From: Pristionchus mayeri
Lineage: Eukaryota; Nematoda; Chromadorea; Rhabditida; Neodiplogasteridae
Assembly: GCA_036245805.1 (NCBI GenBank)
Contig: BTRK01000004.1
Location: forward strand, 41,380,907 to 41,444,906
Length of the DNA: 64,000 nt
Direction: 5' to 3'
The notes beneath the pieces were generated by a model. It searched no databases. It worked only from the letters and a program-made list of their open reading frames with translations, and was not told the origin of the DNA. Shown one piece after another: positions 41,657 through 54,671 of this stretch (positions within the stretch are counted from its first letter, which is position 1; every line of letters starts with the position of its first letter). The translations under genes and the position numbers were made by a program.

Positions 41657-44600
41657 GGAATTATCAAACGTATTTTGCTATTTTTCTCTTTGCTATTTTT
41701 TTGGAATTGTATATGTTGCATTAGAAAATGTCTGGCCAGAATAGTTAGTTTGTTTTTTAATAGTTGTTATGGCTGAAGATGACCTTGACCTTGTAGCATC
41801 TCCAGCACGACAATCTCGCCGTTCGATAGTTGAAGGATGCAGTGATGGAGAAATTCGCATGCTGCGACTGTAGGTGAGCATTTTTGGAAGATACGCCTAC
41901 TGCTACTGCTCAAAGCCAGCTAATATCAGACATGCGTGAAGCATTGAATATACTGAGTTGATATATCTGCTATATTATATATAAAATATTTTTTATTGAA
42001 ATCTTGAGGTATTCCTTTTATGTAATCTTCTTTTTTTTACTGCGTCCTGACTGAACTCACCATCCAAATTGTAATAGTGAAAATGCATTATTTCAATGAA
42101 GCTGATCGAAAGCAATATGTTACGCGCGAAATAATCATTAGTTTTATTTTAAAATCAACATGAAAGACCCTAAGATTTGGTGAAGTGGCAAAAATGAAAC
42201 AATGAAAATGTTTCGGAATATTCATGTATCATTTTTTCGCAGTTATCGGCCAAAATTTTTAAAATTGCTTAGCATCGGATTATCACTCGCCTAATGCCTG
42301 TACCCGGCACTCTTATGCTTAGCCACTTCCCTATCAGAAGTGCTTGTGACGCTTTTCCAGTTTTGACAAGTTATTATTCATAAATTAATAATATGTTTAT
42401 AGGACGTTTCTCCGCGCGCGTCATGCTACGGAATAAACCATAAATGGATATCAGGCTGATTTATATGACTCTTCAGAGCGGGAGCAAAATCGAAGTAGAG
42501 AATAGTGAGTGAAGGCATCTAAATGTAGCATAGTCCCTATGGTTGCTCTCGGTTAGCAGTATTCACAAAGATGCATTTCTTTAATTTTCATAGGGAAATT
42601 TGTGTGTGGTTACGATGACATTAACAAACATATTTATCCATATTTTGCTAATGATATTCGGATGGCGAAGTTCTTGCTTGCCTGGCGAATCGCTGTTCCA
42701 TTTATTGTTGATAGACTCGATCATTTCGACAGTCTCGATATCTCATATCTTGCGTGAAAATAATACCAAAATACAATATTGCAGCTGTTGCAGCAGTAAG
42801 TGTTCATATTATTGCAGCAATTGCAGTACAGCGATTTGACACTCTACTGCAGATCGAAGCGGGTCAGTATGAACTATGGATAAATTCGAAAGAAATGAAG
42901 GGTCATTTTCTGTGTCTCCTCGAATAACGGGTTACAGAGTACGCCGGAGAACCGGGTTAGAGAGTAAGCCGGTTTGTTGATGTTTTAAATAAGCAAATCT
43001 AATTGTAAAGGAATATTCTACACACGTGGAATAATATGAAATTCAAAAAAACTTAAATTATGACAGGTTGATTTTCACGCCTATTCATCGCAAAAGTAAG
43101 ATCTAAGTAGAGAATGGTGCAATAATTGGTTGATGAATTGTTTAGACTTATTTCGCAAAGGGCGGATTATTGTCTTGTTGTTTCAACTTTACTCTTTCTG
43201 AAACCCTGAAATCGTATCCTCGGTGTTCTATGAATTCAAGTTTTAGATTTTAGAATCATCTGTAGCATACGTAATGTTGCTCTTTACATATTGAACGATT
43301 ATTAATTTATCTATCGATACCGTATGCGAATCCACTCCATTCTGGTTGCAAAGGCGAGATTGCTTCGGTCTTCTGCTAACACTTAGTTTGTTTAAAAAAA
43401 CCCGAATTGAACATTACGTTGATGAATTAAAAATGACCAATAAATTGAACGTGAAACGAGAATGTGATGGGATTTTCATTTTGTATTTTTTTGCTTCGTC
43501 TCCAGTAAGGAGCGTGACCCGAGGAACACTGCTGTGAGAGAATGGACCGGATGAGTTTCGATACTAAGGAAAAAGCTGAAAAAAAATGCAGGGGATTGCT
43601 AGAAATCGTCCGTTCCGATGTAATTCGAGAATGGCAAATCAAATTGATCTTCTAAACATGTATGTGTACCCTTTCCGGTTGATTCTTCACGGTCTCTCCA
43701 GAATCTGTCACCGTAGGACTTGAATCGAAGGAAGGAAAGTGAGAAGTACGATGTATACGTGATGAGTAATCATAACGATTGATCGAACAGGTATATTTTT
43801 CCAATTAATTATTTCGGTTTCACTTCAACAGTAATGTTGTTCATCTTGTCGTGCGCGTCATTTTCCCCTTTTTAACGACTTTTTTACTCAACTTTAAAGA
43901 AAGTTATGATTTTTTTGAATTTTCAAAATGATAGGAGCCGTTTTTAGGCGGTTTTCAATTCTCACCCTCACCAAGCCAGTTTTAAGATGCTTGAACTTAG
44001 ATGTGTCAACTTTGATTGTTTGGAAGAAATTAAGAGGCCGGATCGGAGAACAGTTACCACTGCCCGGACATTCCGCCAAGATTTCCGATTAAGGTCTTGG
44101 TACTAATAGGACCTAGAGTGCTAAGGGCCATTATTTTATATTTAACAGCGGTACCCTCTATCTCGCGCAAACTGGTGCTAGAGGTGTGGGTACAGTGAAA
44201 AATGATGAAAATTAATATTTTCTCAGCCGAACAAGGTGGACTCAAAATTCCTTCTGCATTATGCTAGTGTAGCCCAAAGCGGTATGGGACACTATTGAAA
44301 TCGAATTTACGTTGATTCTGAAAATTATATTCTATCGCATTTTTCACATTTTTCGAGTTTGTACTACCGTGCTTTCATTTGGGACGCTCATTTCATATGT
44401 CACTTTGTAATACAACCACGCCAACATACATTCAAGCTATAACATTGGAAATCCGAACAACAACAAGACGTGAAAATCGTTCAGAACCTCGTAAAGTCGG
44501 CATCGACAAACGTATTTTACAAATTTTCAGTTCCCTTGTGCCAAGGAGGCACACAAATTAATCGGCATATCACATTTCATCAAAGTATATGTATGTCTAC

Positions 44601-44863
44601 GATGAAAAAACTAAAGTTTCAAACAGTCTGAAAAATCGATTTTTAAAACCTCTAAATTTTCAATATTATCTCCTTATCTCCTTACACACTTATCTCCGCA
44701 TTTACAAAAGGCTGCGGTGAACTACCTGATAATTATTGAAGTATGTACTGTCATGAATATGATGTTATAAAGCAACTGCCTCTTTTCACGATTAAGTGAA
44801 AAATGTCATGCCGTGAAAATGCAAAATCGATGAGTTCTTTCAACCATTCGATTTTGAGTAGAT
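41657..44863. other. Mostly unassigned AT-rich stretch
   Basis: Apart from the exon-like paralogue at 42682-42741 (-) nothing is firmly supported. The frame at 42600-42839 (+) is hydrophobic and then Cys-rich, but it overlaps that paralogue and has no domain I recognise. Confidence 0.35.
42682..42741 (-). pseudogene. Exon-like fragment, paralogue of 52141-52211
   Basis: Minus-strand frame reads VEMIESINNKWNSDSPG and ends at a GCAAGC (GC-type) donor. The 52.1 kb copy reads YEINDSLSNRWISDSSG before a GTAAGC donor. Eight of sixteen residues are identical from E to G, and most other differences are conservative (I/L, E/D, K/R), so the frame appears constrained. Nucleotide similarity continues downstream (42480-42600 with 51940-52030). 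Family unknown. Confidence 0.4.
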
Positions 44864-45040
44864 AATCGAAGAAATCTGCGAGGCATCAACTGTATTCGAA
44901 GTTTTATCGTCACATTAGTGTAAATATGCCTGTGAAAACTAAATTTCAAGTACTTCTAAAATTTTGAAAAATGGCCATGATCCGATAGCTGAAAAAATAG
45001 AAAAAATAATATGTGCTCAGACCTAGACCTATTCCGAGGG

Positions 45041-45093
45041 CGATCCGAAAAAGTTGGAATGGGGCAAAGCCCCATTCCAACTTTTTCGGATCG
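45041..45093. repeat. Perfect hairpin, 25-bp stem, AAA loop (also at 47245 and 49449)
   Basis: 45041-45065 is exactly complementary to 45069-45093; the stem contains CGATCCGAAAAAGTTGGAAT and GGGGC. It is flanked by CCGAGG-like words on both sides. No promoter or known RNA family was recognised. Confidence 0.85.
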
Positions 45094-45618
45094 ACCGAGG
45101 CCTCACGAGCCTTTTACAACGTTTTAAGCAGGCTCTCACCAGTAGCGTCAAATTTTTATCCTTAAAACACAACCCCTCGAACCACGTAGCGACCGGAGGT
45201 CGCTAGCTTTCCGACTATTGTCCTAGCTGCGATAGCACTGAGTCTTGTCTGGCAACACCCAAATCACTACTATGACTTCACCTTGACTACTCCCATATCC
45301 CTGCAACACAACCATCTCAATCTGGATATTAGCTTCTAGTATCCCATGAATAGGATAGCAATATTGGGAACAGTAAGAAGAAGACTCGAACGACACGCTC
45401 ATCGAAGCTCTCATCCTTGAATGAGAAATTAAGGCTGCTCAAATACTACCTTACACCGTCTGTGAATACGGTAAGGCTTGCATATTTGAGTATATTTTAT
45501 AAATTTCAACCGTCAGCATGCAATCGATCAAACCATGAAAATATTGCGGCAGTTTTATGGTAGCTGCAACTCCAACCTGTCTTGAATCGATTACTTATTG
45601 TTGTTGAGATAATCATTT

Positions 45619-46671
45619 CTTAAAACGCTGTCTCCCTAAGATCGGAGCATAGGGTGGCACAATGCCTTAAACTTATCACTAGGAGTTCAAACTTTGGTGG
45701 TAGAGTCAAAGAAAACTTTTCCAGAAATTTTGACCTACCATTTGCATATTTTTCAAAAACTGTCATTTTTGATATTGACCCATTATGTTATATACCATTC
45801 GAAAGAGCATCAAAAGTTATGTCAGAATACAAATTATGTTGAAATTTCGATAGTTCAGGAGAACATGTTCCAATCATTTCTTATTTCCCAAAATAATAAA
45901 CTAGATGTAAAATGATATAAGGAATTCAGAAAAAATATGCCGAGGACGAGAGAGGTGCCACAAACTGAGTTTTTCTCGAAAAATATGGTACTTAAAGGCT
46001 GGTTCGATTCCTCCCGAATGCACACATTTTTGCAAGCATCTTTCGCAGAATGTTCTGCTTCTAATATGCTTCCAATTCAATAATATGCAATTTAAAACAT
46101 ATTCTGTAGCAAAATGTGTTCAATGAGTGCCTGCAAAAATGTATGCAACCGGGAGGAATCGAACCTGCGTATAAGTACCCTATCGGCTTTTTGAGAAAAA
46201 CTCAATTAGTGGCACCTCGCTCGCTCGTCCTCGGCATATTTTTTTTCTGAATTCCTTATATAATTTTACATCTAGTACATTATTTTCGGAAATAAGAAAT
46301 GATTGGAACATGTTCTCCTGAACTATCGAAATTTCAATATGCTGTTTTTCCTCACATAACTGTCATTTTTGATATTGACCCATATCATGTTTTTTATATC
46401 ATGTTTCCCGAATAGATGTTGATCAATTTCTTCGCAAATTTGGATTCTGACATAACTTTCGATGCTCTTTCGCATGGTATATAACACAATGGGTCAATAT
46501 CAAAAATGACAGTTTTTGAAAAATATGCAAATGGTAGGTCAACATTTTTGGAAAAGTTTTCTTTGACCATAAGGACTCTACCACCAAAGTTTGAACTCCT
46601 ATAAGTTGAAATCATTGTGCACTAGATCTTTCCTCCAGGATCTGACGTTCTAACGGAGACAGCGTTTTAAT
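45619..46671. repeat. Foldback element in each 2.2-kb unit (also +2204 and +4408)
   Basis: Outer ends TTAAAACGCTGTCTCC and GGAGACAGCGTTTTAA; inside, GGAGTTCAAACTTTGGTGG (45680) pairs with CCACCAAAGTTTGAACTCC (46580), and the complementarity continues inwards with indels to about 46080. It includes inverted GGTTCGATTCCTCCCG words that resemble a tRNA B-box. No transposase. Confidence 0.82.
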
Positions 46672-46689
46672 TATTCTCATAATGTTCTT

Positions 46690-46785
46690 CAGGACTCATT
46701 CTCTCGACATGTACACTCGTCTTCTGGCGTCTGATCTGATGATGGAGGAGAGAAGGGCGATTGAGGAGGAGATTGACAAGTTATG
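46690..46785 (+). pseudogene. Exon-like piece in each tandem unit (also 48894 and 51098)
   Basis: After TTCTTCAG a frame reads THSLDMYTRLLASDLMMEER then RAIEEEIDKLW, a charged helix-like segment. A diverged relative is at 39196. No domain recognised and no flanking exons could be tied to it. Confidence 0.3.
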
Positions 46786-49700
46786 GTTGATATGTGATTC
46801 AACAATCTAAAAACATCATTTTATAGCGAATTTTCGCTTGGAAGCACTAGATCTGCGGCGTGAGCTAATATTGATTAGTTTTTACATATTTTTGTTCTAC
46901 CCAGAACTCTGCTGCCAACAAGCTACATGCACATTGATTCACATGAAAAACACGTACCGGCGGGTGCTTCGTTCTATCACTTATATCTTGTAGTAAGATT
47001 CGAGGATTTGCATGTTGTGGAAAGACATCATAATCATATAAATGCCGGTTTATCAAAAAAAAATAGAAATCGAAGAAATCTGCGAGGCATCAACTGTATT
47101 CGAAGTTTTATCGTCACATTAGTGTAAATATGCCTGTGAAAACTAAATTTCAAGTACTTCTAAAATTTTGAAAAATGGCCATGATCCGATAGCTGAAAAA
47201 ATAGAAAAAATAATATGTGCTCAGACCTAGACCTATTCCGAGGGCGATCCGAAAAAGTTGGAATGGGGCAAAGCCCCATTCCAACTTTTTCGGATCGACC
47301 GAGGCCTCACGAGCCTTTTACAACGTTTTAAGCAGGCTCTCACCAGTAGCGTCAAATTTTTATCCTTAAAACACAACCCCTCGAACCACGTAGCGACCGG
47401 AGGTCGCTAGCTTTCCGACTATTGTCCTAGCTGCGATAGCACTGAGTCTTGTCTGGCAACACCCAAATCACTACTATGACTTCACCTTGACTACTCCCAT
47501 ATCCCTGCAACACAACCATCTCAATCTGGATATTAGCTTCTAGTATCCCATGAATAGGATAGCAATATTGGGAACAGTAAGAAGAAGACTCGAACGACAC
47601 GCTCATCGAAGCTCTCATCCTTGAATGAGAAATTAAGGCTGCTCAAATACTACCTTACACCGTCTGTGAATACGGTAAGGCTTGCATATTTGAGTATATT
47701 TTATAAATTTCAACCGTCAGCATGCAATCGATCAAACCATGAAAATATTGCGGCAGTTTTATGGTAGCTGCAACTCCAACCTGTCTTGAATCGATTACTT
47801 ATTGTTGTTGAGATAATCATTTCTTAAAACGCTGTCTCCCTAAGATCGGAGCATAGGGTGGCACAATGCCTTAAACTTATCACTAGGAGTTCAAACTTTG
47901 GTGGTAGAGTCAAAGAAAACTTTTCCAGAAATTTTGACCTACCATTTGCATATTTTTCAAAAACTGTCATTTTTGATATTGACCCATTATGTTATATACC
48001 ATTCGAAAGAGCATCAAAAGTTATGTCAGAATACAAATTATGTTGAAATTTCGATAGTTCAGGAGAACATGTTCCAATCATTTCTTATTTCCCAAAATAA
48101 TAAACTAGATGTAAAATGATATAAGGAATTCAGAAAAAATATGCCGAGGACGAGAGAGGTGCCACAAACTGAGTTTTTCTCGAAAAATATGGTACTTAAA
48201 GGCTGGTTCGATTCCTCCCGAATGCACACATTTTTGCAAGCATCTTTCGCAGAATGTTCTGCTTCTAATATGCTTCCAATTCAATAATATGCAATTTAAA
48301 ACATATTCTGTAGCAAAATGTGTTCAATGAGTGCCTGCAAAAATGTATGCAACCGGGAGGAATCGAACCTGCGTATAAGTACCCTATCGGCTTTTTGAGA
48401 AAAACTCAATTAGTGGCACCTCGCTCGCTCGTCCTCGGCATATTTTTTTTCTGAATTCCTTATATAATTTTACATCTAGTACATTATTTTCGGAAATAAG
48501 AAATGATTGGAACATGTTCTCCTGAACTATCGAAATTTCAATATGCTGTTTTTCCTCACATAACTGTCATTTTTGATATTGACCCATATCATGTTTTTTA
48601 TATCATGTTTCCCGAATAGATGTTGATCAATTTCTTCGCAAATTTGGATTCTGACATAACTTTCGATGCTCTTTCGCATGGTATATAACACAATGGGTCA
48701 ATATCAAAAATGACAGTTTTTGAAAAATATGCAAATGGTAGGTCAACATTTTTGGAAAAGTTTTCTTTGACCATAAGGACTCTACCACCAAAGTTTGAAC
48801 TCCTATAAGTTGAAATCATTGTGCACTAGATCTTTCCTCCAGGATCTGACGTTCTAACGGAGACAGCGTTTTAATTATTCTCATAATGTTCTTCAGGACT
48901 CATTCTCTCGACATGTACACTCGTCTTCTGGCGTCTGATCTGATGATGGAGGAGAGAAGGGCGATTGAGGAGGAGATTGACAAGTTATGGTTGATATGTG
49001 ATTCAACAATCTAAAAACATCATTTTATAGCGAATTTTCGCTTGGAAGCACTAGATCTGCGGCGTGAGCTAATATTGATTAGTTTTTACATATTTTTGTT
49101 CTACCCAGAACTCTGCTGCCAACAAGCTACATGCACATTGATTCACATGAAAAACACGTACCGGCGGGTGCTTCGTTCTATCACTTATATCTTGTAGTAA
49201 GATTCGAGGATTTGCATGTTGTGGAAAGACATCATAATCATATAAATGCCGGTTTATCAAAAAAAAATAGAAATCGAAGAAATCTGCGAGGCATCAACTG
49301 TATTCGAAGTTTTATCGTCACATTAGTGTAAATATGCCTGTGAAAACTAAATTTCAAGTACTTCTAAAATTTTGAAAAATGGCCATGATCCGATAGCTGA
49401 AAAAATAGAAAAAATAATATGTGCTCAGACCTAGACCTATTCCGAGGGCGATCCGAAAAAGTTGGAATGGGGCAAAGCCCCATTCCAACTTTTTCGGATC
49501 GACCGAGGCCTCACGAGCCTTTTACAACGTTTTAAGCAGGCTCTCACCAGTAGCGTCAAATTTTTATCCTTAAAACACAACCCCTCGAACCACGTAGCGA
49601 CCGGAGGTCGCTAGCTTTCCGACTATTGTCCTAGCTGCGATAGCACTGAGTCTTGTCTGGCAACACCCAAATCACTACTATGACTTCACCTTGACTACTC

Positions 49701-51466
49701 CCATATCCCTGCAACACAACCATCTCAATCTGGATATTAGCTTCTAGTATCCCATGAATAGGATAGCAATATTGGGAACAGTAAGAAGAAGACTCGAACG
49801 ACACGCTCATCGAAGCTCTCATCCTTGAATGAGAAATTAAGGCTGCTCAAATACTACCTTACACCGTCTGTGAATACGGTAAGGCTTGCATATTTGAGTA
49901 TATTTTATAAATTTCAACCGTCAGCATGCAATCGATCAAACCATGAAAATATTGCGGCAGTTTTATGGTAGCTGCAACTCCAACCTGTCTTGAATCGATT
50001 ACTTATTGTTGTTGAGATAATCATTTCTTAAAACGCTGTCTCCCTAAGATCGGAGCATAGGGTGGCACAATGCCTTAAACTTATCACTAGGAGTTCAAAC
50101 TTTGGTGGTAGAGTCAAAGAAAACTTTTCCAGAAATTTTGACCTACCATTTGCATATTTTTCAAAAACTGTCATTTTTGATATTGACCCATTATGTTATA
50201 TACCATTCGAAAGAGCATCAAAAGTTATGTCAGAATACAAATTATGTTGAAATTTCGATAGTTCAGGAGAACATGTTCCAATCATTTCTTATTTCCCAAA
50301 ATAATAAACTAGATGTAAAATGATATAAGGAATTCAGAAAAAATATGCCGAGGACGAGAGAGGTGCCACAAACTGAGTTTTTCTCGAAAAATATGGTACT
50401 TAAAGGCTGGTTCGATTCCTCCCGAATGCACACATTTTTGCAAGCATCTTTCGCAGAATGTTCTGCTTCTAATATGCTTCCAATTCAATAATATGCAATT
50501 TAAAACATATTCTGTAGCAAAATGTGTTCAATGAGTGCCTGCAAAAATGTATGCAACCGGGAGGAATCGAACCTGCGTATAAGTACCCTATCGGCTTTTT
50601 GAGAAAAACTCAATTAGTGGCACCTCGCTCGCTCGTCCTCGGCATATTTTTTTTCTGAATTCCTTATATAATTTTACATCTAGTACATTATTTTCGGAAA
50701 TAAGAAATGATTGGAACATGTTCTCCTGAACTATCGAAATTTCAATATGCTGTTTTTCCTCACATAACTGTCATTTTTGATATTGACCCATATCATGTTT
50801 TTTATATCATGTTTCCCGAATAGATGTTGATCAATTTCTTCGCAAATTTGGATTCTGACATAACTTTCGATGCTCTTTCGCATGGTATATAACACAATGG
50901 GTCAATATCAAAAATGACAGTTTTTGAAAAATATGCAAATGGTAGGTCAACATTTTTGGAAAAGTTTTCTTTGACCATAAGGACTCTACCACCAAAGTTT
51001 GAACTCCTATAAGTTGAAATCATTGTGCACTAGATCTTTCCTCCAGGATCTGACGTTCTAACGGAGACAGCGTTTTAATTATTCTCATAATGTTCTTCAG
51101 GACTCATTCTCTCGACATGTACACTCGTCTTCTGGCGTCTGATCTGATGATGGAGGAGAGAAGGGCGATTGAGGAGGAGATTGACAAGTTATGGTTGATA
51201 TGTGATTCAACAATCTAAAAACATCATTTTATAGCGAATTTTCGCTTGGAAGCACTAGATCTGCGGCGTGAGCTAATATTGATTAGTTTTTACATATTTT
51301 TGTTCTACCCAGAACTCTGCTGCCAACAAGCTACATGCACATTGATTCACATGAAAAACACGTACCGGCGGGTGCTTCGTTCTATCACTTATATCTTGTA
51401 GTAAGATTCGAGGATTTGCATGTTGTGGAAAGACATCATAATCATATAAATGCCGGTTTATCAAAA

Positions 51467-52140
51467 TGTGCAAACTCGAAATACAGCAAAATTCAAGAGA
51501 AAAAACCCATGGTGGTATCCAGGAAAAATTTTGGTCAGGATGGGCGATGATGATGATGTCCGGCCTCTTCTGGAATCTTACCATTTAACCATAAAGGCTT
51601 TGCAGTGTCGATTAACTCGAGGTTACGTAAATTGTCGCGGTCATCGTATCTTTCCTTCTCGAGTGTTCTTGTCGAGTCTCGAGTGAATACTCTGATCGAG
51701 TACCAGCTCTACCGGACTCAGAATGTGAATATATAATAAGTTCGGATGGAAATGGAGGAGTGAGAGTGGTTGAACAATGATTTTGCACTGCATGAATTAT
51801 TATATAAAGGATAAATCAGTAATTTTTAAGTTAAATCAATTATGGTAGTTTATGTTTCAATACTGTTATGTCTACCGAAGTGGGGCGATGAGACAACGCG
51901 ATCGCGGTCGTTTGGGCAAATACAAAAAAAAACAATGTGGAAGTAGGGAATAGTTATCAGAGGAAACATCTAAAGATAGCGTTCCCTGTCGTAGTTCAGG
52001 GTCAGTAGTGTTCGCAATTGGACTCAGTTGAGTGGTGTAAGGTTCAGAGGGAGTTAGTTGGCATGATGATGCAATAATGTAAAATGACGTAATTACCAAT
52101 ACTCTGCCGATATTGTTCCGGTGGCGCATTTCTTGCTTAC
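51467..52140. other. Unassigned stretch after the tandem array
   Basis: A + strand frame near 51500-51686 reads KNPWWYPGKILVRMGDDDDV and continues, protein-like but unrecognised. 51940-52030 is similar to 42480-42560, extending the paralogy of the adjacent exon-like piece. Confidence 0.3.
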
Positions 52141-52211
52141 CTGACGAATCGCTGATCCATCGATTGCTTAAAGAATCGTTAATTTCGTAGAGCTTCGATT
52201 ATTCATCAATT
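52141..52211 (-). pseudogene. Exon-like fragment, paralogue of 42682-42741
   Basis: Minus strand: acceptor CACCTGCAG near 52217-52212, then a frame YEINDSLSNRWISDSSG ending at a perfect CAG/GTAAGC donor (52141). An upstream in-frame stop in this exon means the true acceptor or frame is not certain. Confidence 0.4.
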
Positions 52212-52677
52212 CTGCAGGTGCCAAAGGAAACAAAATAAAGAATATTGTATCAATGTCAGCTGCGAATGATCATGTTAACTGCAGTAACCATGCAGTTGTT
52301 TTTAAATGAAATTTGGATAGTATCAGCATTAATTTCTATATTGAGTCAATAATAGGCGGTTTTAAAAAATAATTGATACAAGTACATATGAGGCCGGTTG
52401 CCTAAGAATCGAACAATCTTCCAAAGGGTCTGGGACAGCGATTTTTCGAAAACTTCCCAAAATGGGTTCTCGAGGGTGCTGATTATCGTGGTCACCTTCA
52501 TTTTGTATCATCTCGATCGATTGAGCCAGGCTGCATGTAGGCTGCACCTACATTTTTGTTCATAACACAACATCCAATTAACGAAATGACTTCAAACTTG
52601 CGCAAAGGCAAAATTAGTACCCGACGAATAGACTGAGTCTAAAATCGATTCGAGTTTTCAGTGACAAACGACAAAAC

Positions 52678-53098
52678 TTCGTTTCTCGATTGTGTCAAAC
52701 TGCCTAAAACAACAAACTTGATATGAAGACGCGCCTTGTTCTCCGGATCAATAAACGAATACATAGTGTGATATTTTGTTGAATCATATTTTAGTTGCAT
52801 GCCGTTTTGCAAACACTTTTGAGCTTTTCGCACTACAATAAGTAAATGTTTCGAATGAGTTTCACGATGACGTCATTCATCTCCGAGTTATTTTCATAGT
52901 CCTACTGAAACTCATCATATTTTTTCACACTCTGATTGAAGTGCACCGTGAATAGATGAGAATTGGTTTAATGATGCGGTGTAGCAAAGATATGATCCAA
53001 CCAAATACCACATTATGTATTCGTTTATTGATCCGGAGAACAAGGCGCGACTTCATATCAAGTTTGTTGTTTTAGGCAGTTTGATAGCGAATTGCAAA
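52678..53098. repeat. Inverted repeat, about 110-bp arms
   Basis: CGCGCCTTGTTCTCCGGATC and AATAAACGAATACATA at about 52730 are matched, inverted, at about 53010-53055, with GTGTCAAACTGCCTAAAACA against TGTTTTAGGCAGTTTGATA at the outer ends. The spacer is about 200 bp. Confidence 0.82.
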
Positions 53099-53166
53099 GA
53101 TTAATACTGCGTAGACAGGCTGGCTAAAATTTTATAAAAATCGAATTTAAATCGAATGGTTCTATT

Positions 53167-53199
53167 AATAAATAGACGCTTATCAAGCGTCTATTTATT
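53167..53199. repeat. Perfect 15-bp stem, 3-nt loop hairpin
   Basis: AATAAATAGACGCTT, loop ATC, then AAGCGTCTATTTATT, followed by a T run. It resembles an intrinsic-terminator shape, but in this genome it is more likely a MITE end or hairpin remnant. Confidence 0.75.
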
Positions 53200-54339
53200 T
53201 TTTTTACCGTAGGAAATCCATCCTAAAAAGTGTTTTCAATTTTAACCTCCGCGATGTTCATGTTTCATAGTGTATACAAAGGCAAACATGATCCTAGCCC
53301 ACACTGAATGAACAAATCGTTGCTCCAAATAAATAACACATACAATCGCGATAGCTGAGTTTCCGATTGATCCGGTCTCTTGCTACTGTATGCATAGTGA
53401 AGGTCGATTGGAATGCGCACGATAGTCGAAGGCAATTGTGAGAAGTGACCCTCGTTCTGACATGGAACCGGTCAGAACTAGCATATTCCAAAATGCATGA
53501 AAAATTGCCATAAAATTCAGCGCGAAATTCTGAACGGGAAATCACTTTCAAAAGTTCCCCAGTTATTTGTTTTTGAATATCTTTTGAGAGTCTAAAATTG
53601 CGTTTTCGGACTTTTTTTACATTTTCTGGTATTTTCATGGGATTTTCAATTTTTTGGATATGTGATTTCTGACAGGTTCCATGTGAGCATTAGTTTTTAT
53701 TTATGGATAAATACAGCCAATAATTGACCGAGTGAAAAGATTAGGAAATTCATAATATCATCAAATTCATAATGTCAAACAAGCACCCTACACTTCAACG
53801 TTTCGCCGATTGTACGAAATTGCGACTCCCACATCTGAACTAATTCAGCTGCAGTATTGTTCTCAGCAAACCGGAAAAATACAGGAAAGCACAGGAAATA
53901 CTTCAAGACGAATCGAATTGGTTTATTATTGAAAATAGAAACTCACGTTCAGCCCTATCGGTCTATTCACATCCAGCGTATTCATGAGAACTTGTCGTAG
54001 CCTCAAATCTCCTACTCCCTCGGTAGTAGACTCTCTAAATTCCGACGTGTAAATACACGCGATCAGTTATTATTCTTTCAGTCCCGCTTAGAGAGCTACT
54101 CAAGAATAAAAATGAACTAGTTGACTAAGTTTTTAAGATGCACAGTTTACTAAGTTCTTAAGTTTCTTTGTTTGTCACAATTCACTCTACCGTATTCCGT
54201 TTCCGCATATTTTCGTCGATCTATCAAGCAAGTGCAATCTGCTCGATATTCGCGCCTGTTTGAATTATAAGATGTATTAGTGCCTCAGAGATGTATCCGT
54301 TGGGAAATAATATTTATAAAGTTATCGACTCAAAAATTA
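53200..54339. other. Unassigned; should contain the Helitron 3' boundary
   Basis: No gene recognised. The Helitron 3' end (CTRR preceded by a short hairpin, in minus orientation) should lie here or just right; CGTGTAAATACACG at 54046-54059 is one possible hairpin, but I could not place the end with confidence. Confidence 0.3.
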
Positions 54340-54671
54340 GAGCCGTAGAAAACTGTAACAACCGCGTAAAAGCATCAACAAATAACAAACAACAACAATT
54401 GAAAATTACAAGATATATTTTAGATCAAACAACGACAAAATAAATAATGATGGATTGGTTAAATTGGAAATTGGTGACCTACAAGTTAGGAATTTAAACT
54501 TAGACTAAACAATAACTATAGATGAATCGGATAATTATAGAAGAATGGAGACTTGTCTATGAGAATGAATGCTTATCCTGAGTATGCTACTACAACTTAA
54601 ATAACAAAGAAAATGAGCCGTAATTATTAATAATAGCAGTGAATGGATCTATCCTACGAGAATGGATGAGT

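Larger units (their letters stand above)
44864..51466. repeat. Three tandem units of 2204 bp, apparently identical
   Basis: Boundaries 44864, 47068 and 49272; the third unit ends about 9 nt short. Every landmark compared (hairpin, foldback, exon-like piece, all frames) recurs at exactly +2204 with no difference seen. Each unit holds a perfect 25-bp-stem hairpin, a 1.05-kb foldback element and an exon-like piece. Either a very recent tandem amplification or an assembly artefact. Confidence 0.95.

Noticed and set aside
46140..46204. tRNA gene in the 2.2-kb unit (GGTTCGATTCCTCCCG)
   Set aside because: Only a B-box-like word; it occurs as an inverted pair inside a foldback element and no cloverleaf forms.
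53167..53199. Bacterial-type intrinsic terminator
   Set aside because: The hairpin plus T-run shape fits, but the context is eukaryotic non-coding DNA rich in hairpins.
54046..54059. Helitron 3' terminal hairpin CGTGTAAATACACG
   Set aside because: No CTRR-type end at the right distance could be confirmed in the minus orientation.
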